Translations under genes and position numbers: made by a program
Shown here: in pieces, positions 45,296 to 57,240 of the stretch
Numbering within the stretch: the stretch's first letter is position 1
How the letters are laid out: each line of letters opens with the position of its first letter
Notes under the pieces: model-generated
The model's input: the letters and a program-made list of their open reading frames with translations, nothing else
What the model was told of the DNA's origin: nothing
The model's database searches: none
Source of the DNA: Adiantum capillus-veneris
Taxonomy: Eukaryota > Streptophyta > Polypodiopsida > Polypodiales > Pteridaceae
Length of the DNA stretch: 64,000 nt
Assembly (NCBI GenBank): GCA_014529385.2
Contig: CM043968.1
Span: forward strand, 23,321,013 to 23,385,012
Direction of reading: 5' to 3'

Positions 45296-46650
45296 ATGTC
45301 TGACAATAATAAAGAGAGTAGAATGAATATTGACAACTTTGATTTCGCACATGAAGGTGCTACAAATGATGCCCCAATGTTTGTGAACTATCTTGTTACC
45401 AGGTTGCAACAAGCTATTCTCCTAGAGAATACAAGAGGAGAGGACATCACAAATCCTATGCTACTTGAAAAAGGTCCTATAAACTTAAGAAGTGTAAAGT
45501 GGGAGGAAAGAGTATCTCTTTTCTCACCTATGATGGCACCCTTGGTGCTACCGACAAAGTTTTGGCCTTCATCTAGAAATTTGTGATGCGGCCTTTGGAG
45601 ATGAGGGCTTCACAAAGTCCTCCAAGCTACATCATGTATCTATTCATTTTCAAAAATCTTCTCGCCAATGGTGGGCTAGCCTTCGTGGCAACAGAGAAGT
45701 TTCAAAGACATGGAAAACTCTACAAGTTTCCATCACGAAACAATTCCTAGCAAGCGATGCCAAAGATAAAGTGCTCACCAAATGGTGGAGTTTAAAGCTA
45801 CTCTTCAACAAGTCTATCCACAAATATATGGACAAGTTTTAAGATTTACATCTCAAAGCTACAGTCTTTCAAAAGATAGACTTTGCCAAGAAAAAAGCAA
45901 CAATTTTGTGCGAGACAACTTGAAGAAATGGCCAAGTATGTCAACTCACAATGGCCTAGTACTATCATTAAAGTCATCCATCACACTATGGTTGCTTCTT
46001 GCCTGCATTAATCTCCAACAAGGGAATAAAAGGAATTCCAAGCCCATGGAAAACAAAGACCAAAATGATTCAAGGGGGAAGAACAATGCTCAAAACTCTT
46101 CCCAAGGTAACTCCAAACCACAACAACAAAAGACCAAGGAGAAGGGAGTTTACAAAGGTAAAAATAAACTCTCTCTTGAAGAGCTAGACGCTTTTCAAAA
46201 AAATCTTAAATGTTTCAAGTGTGGGGAGCAAAGGCATGGTTATCGTTCTTGCCCCAAAAGAAATGCACGCAATGAGACTCCTAGAGCTTCCATGTTCAAA
46301 GCTCCAAAAGAGGATGCTCATTGCAAAGGGTCATCCCTTTCCTATGCTTGGGGAAAGGTGAGGGAGCATGATGCCTTCATCCTTTTTGACCTTGGATCTA
46401 CTCACAACTTCATATCAATGGAGTTGGCCACTAAGATGGGAATTCAAGCTTTTGAGATGTGAGATATTGTAACCGCTGATGGAGCTTTCAAGGGACAACA
46501 AGCCTCTGTTACTCCCTTGATTGAGGCTTCATGTGCAAAGATACATCCGCAAAGAATACTTTTTATCTCCCCTCTCCAACATGAGGATGTTATCCTAGGG
46601 GCACCATGGTTCAACCGCATGGCTACCAACATGAAGTTCCTTTAAAGGAG
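45296..46650 (+). pseudogene. Gypsy gag and aspartic protease
   Basis: The start codon at 45296 opens MSDNNKESRMNIDNFDF. After a frame change near 45583 the gag domain reads DEGFTKSSKLHHVSIHF and QWWASLRG. A basic stretch precedes a CCHC knuckle, CFKCGEQRHGYRSC (about 46213). The protease core is DAFILFDLGSTHNFISMEL (about 46372), where Asp-Ser-Gly is expected and Asp-Leu-Gly is found; a TGA ends the frame at about 46461, with the continuation EDVILGAPWFN after it. Several breaks occur between gag and knuckle. Confidence 0.88.
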
Positions 46651-46859
46651 AATTTATTTCACCTAAGGAAAAATAACATGAATACAGATGCCAATGAGTT
46701 GGGTCGTACTATACCTCTTGTGAATTCACCTAGTTTTGATAAGTCAACGAAAAGCTCGGTTTCCTTGTACATGATTTTTGTCAAAGAGTCTCTAAATGAT
46801 GCTAATGTTTTAACAAAACAAAGTGGTAGGAATCAAGAAGAAGTAGACTTGTCAAAATT

Positions 46860-47560
46860 TTAAAATAGATTCCAAGATGTATTTATTGATGACATCCCTA
46901 TGGAGTTACCTCCAAAACAAGGAGATGATGACCATAAGATAGAGATTTTACCTGGGAGCTCATTGCCTAATAAACCTCCTTATAGAGTTTCTTAAGCTCA
47001 ACAAGAGGAGATTGTGAGGCAAGTGCATGAGCTGGTAGACAAGGGGATGGTGAGGCCTAGATCCTCTCCCTTTTGTTCACAATCCTACTAGTGAAAAAGA
47101 AAGATGGCACATATCGTATATGTGTCAACTATAGAGCACTAAACCAGATCACTATCAAAAATAGATTTCCCATACCACGGGTAGAAGGTCTATTTGATAA
47201 GCTACAAGGATCTACCTACTTCAGTAGGATTGACCTAAAAAGTGTCTATCATCAAATAAGGATAGTGAATGAAGATATTGTGAAGACTTGTTTTTGCACA
47301 ACGTTTGGTCTTTATAAATATCTTGTCATGCCTTTTGGCTTGATAAATGCTCCATCCACATTCAACCACCTAATGGAGAAAATTTTTAGACCCTATCGTA
47401 AGTTTACTAGAGTGTTCTTTGATGAATCATCATCTATTCAAATTCTCTCAAGGAGCATAAGCAACATCTCCAGGTAATCTTTCAAGTTTTGAGGGAGAAT
47501 AAACTTTTCATTAACCAAAAGAAGAGCGAATTTTTCCTTCAAGAGATTTAGTACTTAGGT
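46860..47560 (+). pseudogene. Gypsy reverse transcriptase
   Basis: Upstream coding (about 46890-47060) carries the linker KIEILPGSSLPNKPPYRVS and a stop. The ORF 47073-47477 has [50 protein letters not shown] and YKYLVMPFGLINAPSTF. At the catalytic site the frame is lost after VFFD, so the second catalytic Asp is not read in frame. Confidence 0.88.
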
Positions 47561-48160
47561 CACATTATCTCTCAAGATGGTATCCGTATGGATCCATCAA
47601 AGTTAGAGGTACAAAGCTTTATTGGTATGTGTGCATACTATAGATGCTTCATAGAAAAATTATCTCAAATAACAGGACCATTACATGACTTAACAAAAAA
47701 GAATGTAAAGTATGCATGGACTAGTAAAGATAAAAATTCTTTTGATAAGCTTAAAGAAAATCTTATCTCCCAACTAGTGCTTACACTACCATACCTCTCA
47801 AAGCCATTTGAGGTCCAATGTGATGCTTGTGGAGATTCCCTTGGAGCAGTCTTGCTCCAAGAAGGGCATGCCATATCATATGAAAGTCAAAGACTCAATA
47901 CCAATTGAACGAGTGTTGGGCATGTATGAAAAAGAGCTACTAGCTGCTCTACATTCCCTAGACACATGGAAGGACTATCTATTGGGGACTTCATTCATCT
48001 TACAAACGGACCACCAAAGTCTCAAGTACTTCATGATGCAAATCAAGCTTTCTGACAACCAAATGAGGTGGGCAAATTTCCTTTCGTAATTTGAATTTTG
48101 TATTTCTCATATTGTTGCTAAGCATAATCAAGTGGCTGATGCACTACCACAATGACCAAG
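47560..48160 (+). pseudogene. Gypsy RNase H
   Basis: Readings 47588-47908 and 47808-48089 give FIGMCAYYRCFIEKLSQI, FEVQCDACGDSLGAVLLQEG, then YEKELLAALHSLDTWKDYLL, LQTDHQSLKYFM and NQMRWANFLS. A frame change lies near 47890 and a stop near 48089 within the segment leading to VADAL. Confidence 0.87.
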
Positions 48161-49380
48161 GGAAATTGTGGTGTCTATAGCAATTAATAATGTTCTATCT
48201 TCCATGATAGATGAGTATGCTACCAAACTTGATTTTAGGGACATAACGTCAACCCTTGCCTTAGGGAAGAAAGAGGAACCATTCACCTTGCAGGATGGTT
48301 ATCTTATCCATGGAAATAGGCTATGTGTTACTCACTCCCTTTTTGAGGAAGTGATGTATGAATCCCATGCTCCTCCCTATGTGGGGCATAGAGGGATTCA
48401 ACCTACTCTTTAAGAAGTAGAGACATATTTTATTTGGCCCACCATGAAAGTGGACATACAAGAGTATGTTTCCAAATGTGTGGTATGTCAAAAGGCAAAG
48501 TATGATAGAGGGAAGTAACTTGGATTACTCCAGCCATTGCCAATCCCTAATTTGCCATGGGAGAGTATATCCATGGATTTTATCTTTGGATTACCTAAGT
48601 CTATCCATGGGAATATGAGAATATCGACAATATTTGACAGGTTTACCAAGCAAGCACACTTTAATCCTGTCAAAAAAACTATTAAGGCACACCAAATGGC
48701 AACCCTCTTCATATCCCAGATTTTCAAACACCATAGATTGACAACATCCATCGTGTCAGATAGAGATCCTAGAATGATCCATAATTTTTGAAAAGGTCTA
48801 TTTGAAAATCTAGGTATAAAGTTGAATTTCTCTTTGGCCTATCACCCACAAACAAATGGCCAAAGTGAGATAGCTAACCTTACAATTCTCGATCTACTAA
48901 CCACTTATGTTACAAAAGTAGATCAATGCTCACGATGCAATAACATTGTCCATACTATTACATGAAAGGCACCTTTTCAAATCATTGAGGGAAGACCTAA
49001 AAGTCCTTTGCTACTTAAGATACATGGGAAGATCTTCAATGCCGATGAATATAGCCGAGACCTACAAATTTTTTTCCAAAAGATTAAGGAGGCTATACCC
49101 ATCTCCCAACAAAGGCAAAAAATTAATGCTAACAAGCACAGAAGGGCTTTAACATTCAAATAAAATGATAAGGTCTTACTAAAATTTCCCAAGGCTTGAT
49201 TGAGGCAAACTACATGCAAAAATCCTACGGGCCACCAAAGGTATTATGTCAAATTATCAAAAAGATACTATGGGTCTTTTCAAATTTTAAAATCAATCAA
49301 TGAGATGACCTATCAACTCAAGTTTCCCAACCATTGGATTATACACAATGATTTTAAGTGAGCCTACTTAAGCCTTACAC
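48161..49380 (+). pseudogene. Gypsy integrase
   Basis: The zinc-binding end is split by a stop after HAPPYVGHRGIQPTL; KCVVCQKAK follows (about 48475). The core has ESISMDFIFGLPKS (first Asp) and TTSIVSDRDPRM (second Asp), a stop at about 48789, and AYHPQTNGQSE (Glu) in the same frame. C-terminal pieces include GKIFNADEYSRDLQIFF, KLSKRYYGSFQILKSINEMT and LKFPNHWIIHNDFK. Stops between these pieces inactivate it. Confidence 0.87.
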
Positions 49381-51380
49381 ATTAGGAGAAATATGGACCT
49401 TGCATGGGCTTTGTAAGGAATCCTAATTTTTAGGGATTAAGGCTAATGTTGTGTAGGATTAAGGGGACAAGGACATTCAAGAAGCTAGTTTTGAGTAGGC
49501 TTTTCTATCCTTTTTTTTACATGTAGGATGTGGACCTAGGAGGTCACCTTCTCTCTCTAACTTTTTGAACATGAAGGGAGTAAAGAGGTGTGGCCACATC
49601 AGCAAAAACGTGGGTCACTAAGAGCCAAAATTTGATTTTTTTTCAAAAAAGTTATTTTTACTTTTTTTTTGGATTTAAAACTTCCCCCCAACATATATAC
49701 ATATCAAAAAATCATTTTTTGACCTTTTTTAAAACCTAAAAAAGTCTAAATTTTCAAAAAAACAATCCCCCCTTCCAAAAAAAAAAAAAAACCTTTGTTC
49801 TCTATTCCTCCTCCCTCCTTTCTCTGTCTCTTCTCCCTCCCTGCTCCCTTCTCTCCTCCTCCTCCTCTCTCTCTCCCTCTCCCCCACTGCCCCCTTCTCT
49901 CCTCCCATGTTCCTCCCTCTCCCTCCCTGTCCCCTTCTCTCCTCCTCCTCCCCTCCCTCTCTCTCTTCCCACTGCTCCCTTTTCTCCTCCCATGTTTCTC
50001 CCTCTCCTCCCCCCTCTCTCTTTTCATCCTTTGCTTCCTCACGCAACAGCAGCCATGGTGCTCACGGACATCACAAATCGTATGCATACATATTTTCTTG
50101 TCCGCAGCATTTGCACCGAAGGCCGCACATGAGGGTGAGCAGAGGTCATCCCAAAAACGTCATACTGTCGGTGAGACGAATGTTGATGGTTCTTCAATAT
50201 CTTGCCAATACCATCAAATATTTGAATAAAACACCCCTTTGTGCAAGGTAACAATATACTTCTTACTTTTGGTTGTGTTCTTCTTATCATAGACTTTGAA
50301 GTCTAAGGTGTTGACTCTAATTGTTTTGTAGTGCTTGGCACAAAGGTTTCTTTTGTGCATAAATAGTGAAAGGCTACAGGTTAGAGAGGCCAAGTGTCAC
50401 CACTTTTCCTCTAAAATAGTCTTCTTTGTTACATCTTGCAGGTAGGTGCTTCAAATCCATGCTTATTAGAGGTGGGTAATCTCATCCTAATGTATATTTT
50501 AGGATTGTTTATTCCCATTTGGATGAAAATACTTGCAAATTTGTACAACATATACTTAACAAGTGTCTTTATTATACAGCTTGCAAATGTTGAATTCATA
50601 CATGTTTTTGTTACAAGGTGACCTCTTACTATGCTAGTTGAGTGGCATTGTTTGCAAGAATGGCTTAAGGAACTGGCATAACATGAAGCTTTTACGGTGG
50701 CACAAACCTCTCCTCAGTGGCAATGTGGCTCTCACTACACCAAAAATCATTATGCTAACATGGAGAGATCCCTAGTAGTACAATGCAACAACTTTTCATC
50801 AACAGCAACACGCCCTTTCCTAACATGAGGGCACTCCTATCAAAGATATTTTTATGTGATAGGTCACCCCATACCATACCATGTCATGAAATGGATGTAA
50901 GAACTATGACCGCACTACTTCTTGGAAGTTGTTCACAAATGTATGTTTATCAAATTCAATGAGAAGAAATTTGGACTTTTTTGTTTGTTGATGTGTAAGA
51001 GCACTCTAGCTCTACATTATTTTAGATTGTCTGATAAGTTAAATAAGATTTGTAGTCATTTAAAGTGTAAATTTGTTTTTGTTTGGTAAGATTGTACATG
51101 AGAAGACATGATAAAGTACAAGAGATCTTGACGGAATAAACCTCGATGCCATACCTCTCCTTGAACCCTTTGATTTCTATCGTCGTGGGAAGTCCAAGGG
51201 AAGTTTATTTTCAAATTTTTAGCAATAACTTTTTTTGAAAGAAATTTTGGTTATTTTAAGTTTGTGCACAATCTAGGAGTTCATTCTGATTATTTTCCTT
51301 CAGTTTCAAATTTTGACTGAGGGCACTCCTTGGAAGCCACTTTTGAAGGTGTTAGGGCGAGATTTTGGGAAAGTTTTGTA
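49381..51380 (+). other. Non-coding stretch between integrase and 3' LTR
   Basis: A CT-rich tract (49795-50035, CCTCCTCCTC and TCTCTCCC types) dominates the first part and opens artefactual Pro/Leu or Glu/Gly frames. The rest is AT-rich without recognised coding. It may be an insertion, since gypsy elements of this type usually have little after integrase. Confidence 0.55.
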
Positions 51381-51509
51381 TGTAGGATCATTTTGCTACC
51401 TTTGATCAATTACTCTTCTTATGCTCTTTAAGAATTATCTTAAAGGAAATGCTCACTATTATGATTCCAATTTTTGCTACAGTCAATGTTATAGCCATAT
51501 TCCATTACA
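51381..51509 (+). repeat. Gypsy 3' LTR (129 bp)
   Basis: Starts TGTAGGATCATT, ends ATATTCCATTACA; partner of 44759-44888. The preceding bases (GGGCGAGATTTTGGGAAAG) are only a weak polypurine tract. Confidence 0.87.
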
Positions 51510-52507
51510 CCCCTCTTATGAAGCTAACCCAGGGCTAAAGCCTACCTGCTAATTTAGGACCTGTTAAATTAGGATAATCTTTGGAAAAAATAAAAATCAC
51601 CCTTTGGTATTTAAAACTTTCACCTTCTCTGCAAAACCTTGACACAATGCTTTGGAGGTTCTGGCAAGCTTCTCCCAAACTTGCTAAATTTATACAATTT
51701 TTAGCAAGTTAGAATTTCATTCTAAGGCTTCCAAACTTTATACTTAGAGTCTAAAGGAATTATTCTAATGACTTGAGCTTAGCTCAATCACGTTCTATTT
51801 TTAAACTCCCATAATTTCTCTCGGTCATCTCCTTTGTCTTGTTGTAAGGTCTCTGACCCCGATCAAAAGAGCACCATTGTACCATGAAATGAACATAATG
51901 GAATAAGTTACTATTTTTAGCAGTTTTCCAAATTCTGTCAGTGCCATGATGTTCAGAATGTTTTAAAGCTTTGAAATGTGAATTAAAATAATTTTTGTAA
52001 AAATTTCCAAAAATAGAAAGTTTTTGGTCGCCTGACCCGTCTAGTTTTGACCGTCTCAAAAAACTGCACTCGTACCCCGAATTTGAAAAAAATGCATTTT
52101 CGAACCCCGAGGGCTGCTAAATATGGCAGGTAATCGGTCCAGTACATCTTAGTTCGAGCTCCGTATAGCAATTTACGGCGTCAAAATCCGACTCGTATGA
52201 CCCGTTTTAGCCTAAAACCAATTTTTCATAAAATTGTCCGGGGAGGCACCGGGGGCCCGGGGCTGTGTGGGAACAGGTTCCAAGCCACTCCAGACCAGCT
52301 TTAGCAGCTAGGGGGCGCCCTCTTGCCTTGTGGGAGTCTTTGGGAAGTTTCCAAGCTTGCAACTAAGTGTGAGAACCAGTTAACTAAACCAACTGGACAC
52401 TTGGTGGGTAGGCAACTAGACTTGCCATGCAAGGACTGACTGCTCACCCAGATGCTTATAGCAGCACAAATCGATTTTCAGCCTGTAGGAGCCTATTTAA
52501 AGGCCTA

Positions 52508-52555
<48 letters not shown>

Positions 52556-53385
52556 CTCACATACACACACCCACTACACACACACACCTTGGGGAGGTGC
52601 TGCCGTTACACACACCTTTTGAAGAAGAAGCAAGGAGGGAGGTGCTGTCGAATTCTCGCCTCAAGAAGCTCGTTTAGATCAGAGAATTGAGAAGATTACC
52701 AGCCCTTAATCACGGTAACCACGGTTTAATTAATGCCTTCTGTAAATTATTTTCATTACTATCTAAATTCCTCGTCATAATTCTCTATAATTACTCTCTA
52801 ATTTCTCCTTAACCATATTCTATTATGCAATCATCATCCCATAGCTGAATTATCAGCCGTTCATCACTCTTGATTAGTGATTAGTGCATGATTATTAGAA
52901 TTCCCCTCTCTAGGTAGCATAGTAATTAATCGGTAAGCTGGTAATTGTGTAGATTGATGAGAATCATTCGTTCTATCACTCATTAATATTGTAGCTGAAT
53001 TAGATTCATTTCTCTTATGGATTAGGATATAATTAAGGGAAGACTGATCTGTCATTAAGTCTCTAAGAGGTGGTTTTTCTCACACCTATGCATGTGGTGA
53101 TTCTGCTCCCTTTAATTGCTAGGAAAGAGATTAATCGTGCTTAATTCATCTCTCTGGTAATTCCATTAGTGAAGTCCTATTATTCCTAATGATGTAAGCC
53201 GAGTAATTATCCTTAGAGCCGGTTCCCATAGGATTATGTGTCATCCATAATGATCGCTATATGAAAAATTTAGACCTCTCCTATAGGAGGGATTAATTGA
53301 TGTTGCTAATCTATCTATTGGGTTGTTATGACGCTTGCGAACCTTAGCTTTTTCTCCAAGCTAATTATTTAAAGTAGTGAGTAAA
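51510..53385. other. No gene seen; (CA)n at 52508-52552
   Basis: Unassigned sequence. A (CA)n run of about 22 units at 52508-52552 is followed by shorter CA clusters to about 52590. No LTR or coding was recognised. Confidence 0.55.
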
Positions 53386-53526
53386 ATGGCTCCGGTTAAG
53401 AGAACTCGCTTTGGTGGTGCCCAGGACCGCGAGGCAGGAACAAGCAATGTCAATGGAAAGGGAAAAGCTCCTATGGAGGAACAAATACCGGCCATCTCAC
53501 GGGCCATCGACGAAGAAATGGAAGAG
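53386..53526 (+). CDS. Possible first coding exon, unidentified
   Basis: The ATG at 53386 opens 47 codons (MAPVKRTRFGGAQDREAGTS, then ISRAIDEEMEE) ending at GAAGAG, followed by GTAGGT, a donor-like site. The composition (basic start, Gly/Ser/Lys linker, acidic end) would suit the start of a nuclear or gag-like protein. No next exon could be linked, and the frame closes soon after if unspliced. No family is recognised. Confidence 0.3.
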
Positions 53527-53814
53527 GTAGGTCATAATTTCATTCAAGCTGTTTAATTTAACATTGCACACGTTTAGTTAGGAATGAACATATCCCCAAA
53601 CATGTTGGATAAATCCGACGAAAACCTCGGCATTGAATTCATTGTACATTAAGTTCTAAAGTAGGAAGGAAATGATTGATGGGTATGCTGGTTGCAATAG
53701 GAAAGAATGTCTGCTAGGGAAAATTTAGCTCGACATGTTCATTTTATTTCCAATGTTGAATCAGTCCTGACCCCCCTACTGATCACAGGGGGCAGAGTTC
53801 CTCGTTAAGGGCTC

Positions 53815-53945
53815 TTAAATCCACGACTTGCTTTCTATGCGGTGGATACACACGACTTGCTTTCTATGCGATGGGAACCCACGTCTTGATTTCTATGTGG
53901 TGGGAGTGTCTATGACGTGCTTTCTATGCGGTGGACATACCTAGT
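53815..53945. repeat. Four tandem copies of a ~30-bp unit
   Basis: Units of ACGACTTGCTTTCTATGCGG type with TGGA after them start near 53821, 53851, 53882 and 53914, with small differences (GTCTTGATTTC, GACGTGCTTTC). Confidence 0.9.
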
Positions 53946-55235
53946 TGTATGGGCAGCTAGACGACAACGGAAGGAGTGAACTCTCGCTGGAGGGGGGATG
54001 TTGTACCTCCAGAACATTGGAATTTTAATGAATAAGTTTGAGTAGAATTTTTACTAGAATACTGTCTTGGTGTTGTTTGAAATACTGGTTGAAGGGCTGT
54101 CTTAACGAACAATGTGCTTCGGAATTAAAACAAGGAATGTTTATGTTGAACAACCTTTGTGGTAGTAATTAGGTCACACAAGGAAGTGTGAGTGTGGGGG
54201 TGGAAAGTGGGGGCTTGGCTCAGGTTGCCAATGCCTACGAGATGGGTGGTCCCAATTGGTCGGGAACTCTCTGTCCCCATTGTGCTTACTTCGATATTAG
54301 TAATACTCATTGCCCCTAGAGCGGTGAAATCTCGAGGGTACGTGCCTCTGAAACATGGGAAAAAAGGCGCTCGGGGTTTCTCTCCTCTTGGAAGGTGGGT
54401 CTTAGGATCGCTAGATAGTTTAAGTACGCTTCCCCTACGAGGTGGAGCTAGATCTCCTTGCTAGTAGGCTTGAACTCGACTCACCTGTGATGAGAGATTG
54501 TCCGCTAGTCGAACCCTGAACCATTTTGTTTGCTTCCGCAATAGATCTAGTGGCCACCAGGTTCACCATCAGATCCGCCGTCCTGATATGGCGGGGTGGG
54601 GACCTCACACTTGTACCTTTGATCAAGGGTACTCAGGTTACATTTATCCTTCCTTGACCTGTACCTATGATTGAGATAACTAGTTAACAATTACCCTTTC
54701 TCTTTTATGGACTTTTTCTTTATGGTCCCAAGCATTGACCAGGTTGGTCCATCAACGTTTCATTGATTTCACTTGCTTTATTTTTATTTTTCCCTAGACT
54801 TAAGTGGCCAATTTAAGTTGTAATATACTTTAGAAAGGTTAGAAGTTAATATTCATGAAATTACCTCTCTCTTGAAATCATAGTTGTCCTCGACTATGGG
54901 GTGGAAAAAATAAAGTCACAGTTAGTCTTGTTGCTTTGGGTAGAGGATCCCTTTTTACCCATCGACATTCTTCCACAATGGTGACTAACTTCACTTGGTG
55001 CTTGGAAGTCTTAGCCGTTGCAAGTATGTCTTTACTTAGCCCTAATCATCTTTCATAGTAGATTGGCAAGGTCTACTAGATGCTTGAGAGACTAAGTTGC
55101 TGCAAGCTTGACTTATGGTATGCATATACTTAAAACTTATGAACATTTAATATAAATCTTAGAGTAAAAAAAAGACAAAATTATTTATTAAAGATACTTC
55201 TTCATACCTGATTCTTACCTTTGACAGGAGTCATT
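53946..55235. other. No gene seen
   Basis: No conserved coding. A GC-richer stretch at 54180-54620 lacks repeats or known motifs. Confidence 0.5.
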
Positions 55236-55632
55236 GTAAGTATTTACAAGGTTTACATTATCCTTTAGTTGGGTGTCCTGCATCCACCTTGCATCTTCAA
55301 AAGGATAGTTATTAAATTTGACAAAATCTCTTCTTGACCCTCAAACTCAAGTGGTTCTTCAATTACTGGTTCTTTGGGTGACTCGTCCTTATAAGGTTTC
55401 AAGAGACTCACATGAAAGGCCTTATGAATGAGCTAGGTACTTGTTGTCCTTAACTTGTAAGTTGTTTCATTGGTTGGCTTGAGAATTTGAAATGGGTTAT
55501 AATATCTTTTTGCCTGCTTAGCATAATATTTTTGGTGACCCGTTTGGCATTTGGGATAAGCGTGTTTTGTTTTTTGGTATGCATAAAGTTGAATGCCGAC
55601 TAGTTTCTTCCAAAACTTCCACTTGATGTGGA
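55236..55632 (-). pseudogene. Ty3/gypsy integrase C-terminal fragment
   Basis: The minus strand reads IKWKFWKKLVGIQLYAYQKT, HQKYYAKQAKRYYNPFQILK (the GPY/F-like module), then after a stop LIHKAFHVSLLKPYKDE and PVIEEPLEFEGQEEIL. The order is that of a gypsy pol end. Upstream pol is absent: at about 55632 it meets a plus-strand gypsy gag fragment. Confidence 0.8.
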
Positions 55633-55639
55633 AACTGAT

Positions 55640-57240
55640 AAAAACCTTAGTGCAATGTGTTGTAGCTCCACCTTCTCCCCACCATTCTCCTTGATGCTGC
55701 CCCAAGAAGACGACGGGCACAATGCTCACCTACTCTTCCCAAAAAGAAGAGGAAGTTATCAAGCACTCCCTCCCATGCTAATTCAAATAAGGGAGAAAGA
55801 AATCCAAGCAAGAGGAATCAAAGAAAGCGGTCACCATCTTCGCCTTCTTTCTTCTCTTTCTCTTCATTATCATCACCATTCAAGAGAGAGAAGAGAATGG
55901 GATAAAGGAGAAGTTATGCACCATGGAAAAGGTCATGTAAGTTGAAGAAATTCAAAGAAGGTAGAAAGGCCTTTATCCAACAATTTGACGTGGCTTTTGG
56001 ATATGAATATTTCTTGAAATCTTCAAAGCTCCGAAATGTTCTATATATTTCTAAAAGTCAGCCTATCAATGGTGGGCATGCCTACATAGACAAGGTGAAG
56101 CTCCCAAGACTTGGAAAGCTTTGAGGATTGCTATTACAAAGTAATTCCTTCCAAGTGATACCAAAGACAAATTCCTTACGGAATGGAAAAGCTTGAAGAT
56201 GGTCCAATACGAGTCTATCCATGAATAAGTTTTTGGAGTTACGTCTCAAAGCCATTGTCTACAAAAAGATAGACTTTGCGGAACAAAAACAACAATTTTG
56301 TGCTGGACTATCTAAGGAGATGAGTGAGTCTGTCAGCTACAAAAACTTAAAACTATTACATAGGTCATACATCATACTATGGTTTCTTTGAGGATTCATT
56401 TCCAACAAGGGACCAAGAAGTGCTCAAAGCCAACGAAAACCAAAGAATCAATTGAGCCAAGGGAAAAAACAATGGGATGCAAAATTCTCCCAAGGTTAAC
56501 AACAACAACAACAAAGGAAAGGCAAAAGAAAAGGGCTACAAAGGTAGAAAAAAACTTTCTCTTGAAAAGGTTGAACGTTCTTGTAATAGTAATAAGTGTT
56601 TTAAGTGTGGAGAGCAAGGTCATATTTCCAATTCATGTCCTAAGATAAATGAACATAATGACCCTCCTAGAGCCACAATGGTGGAAGGGCTAAAAGAGGA
56701 AGAACATTGCAAAGGAGCACCACTCTCTTATACTTGGGGAAAAGTAAGAGAGCATGATGCTTTCATATTGTTTGACCCTAGCTCTAATCACAACTTCAAT
56801 TTTGTTGAGCTAGCTACCAAGCTTGGAATTAATGACTTTGAGATGGAAGATGTGGTATAAGCAAGTGGATTTTCAAATGACAAGAGGTCTCAGTCACTCC
56901 ATTGATTGGGAAGCTAAGGCTCCAGGTGCAAAGCTATATCAACAAGAATTATTTTTTCATCTCTTTCGTCAAGCATGAAGATGTTATCCTAGGGGCACCA
57001 TGGTTCGATTGCAAGGCTGCCACTATGAAGTTTCTTGAGAGAAAAGTCCTCTTTTGCTATCGAGGCAAGGATGTTTCACTTGATGTTAATAGTGCGGGCA
57101 ACACTTTACTTCTTGTGTAGACTCAAACTTTAGACAAAGTAATGAAAAGCTATCTTTCTTCTTACATGGTTTTTCTCAAGGAGTCTAAGAAAGATGCATG
57201 TGTTCCTAATGAAGTTAAAGATGGAATAAGAAGGAGTTAG
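55640..57240 (+). pseudogene. Ty3/gypsy gag-protease fragment, related to 45.3-46.7 kb
   Basis: Blocks in order: FIQQFDVAFGYEYFLKSSKL (about 55968), KIDFAEQKQQFCA (56270), a basic/Asn stretch, knuckle CFKCGEQGHISNSC (56600), AHC-type linker EEEHCKGAPLSYTWGKVREH, protease DAFILFDPSSNHNFNFVELA (56755), and EDVILGAPWFDCKAATMKFL (56980). All match the gypsy at 44759-51509 in order, with separate breaks. The protease site reads Asp-Pro-Ser. RT and the rest are absent; no LTR was found. Confidence 0.85.

Larger units (their letters stand above)
44759..51509 (+). mobile_element. Ty3/gypsy element with 130-bp LTRs, degenerate
   Basis: Matching LTRs lie at 44759-44888 and 51381-51509. A primer site follows the first, and gag, protease, RT, RNase H and integrase follow in gypsy order on the plus strand. 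About 1.8 kb without coding (49.5-51.38 kb) separates integrase from the 3' LTR and includes a CT-rich tract. Flanking bases TTAGG and CCCCT do not match, so no target duplication is visible. Frames are broken in every domain. Confidence 0.88.

Noticed and set aside
49729-50251. Several 60-144 residue ORFs in the CT-rich tract
   Set aside because: Glu/Gly/Arg-rich on one strand and Pro/Leu/Ser-rich on the other, as expected of a polypyrimidine tract.
55628-55945. 105-residue plus-strand ORF at the gypsy-gypsy junction
   Set aside because: It spans the junction, overlaps the antisense of the integrase fragment, and is His/Ser-rich without a recognisable domain.
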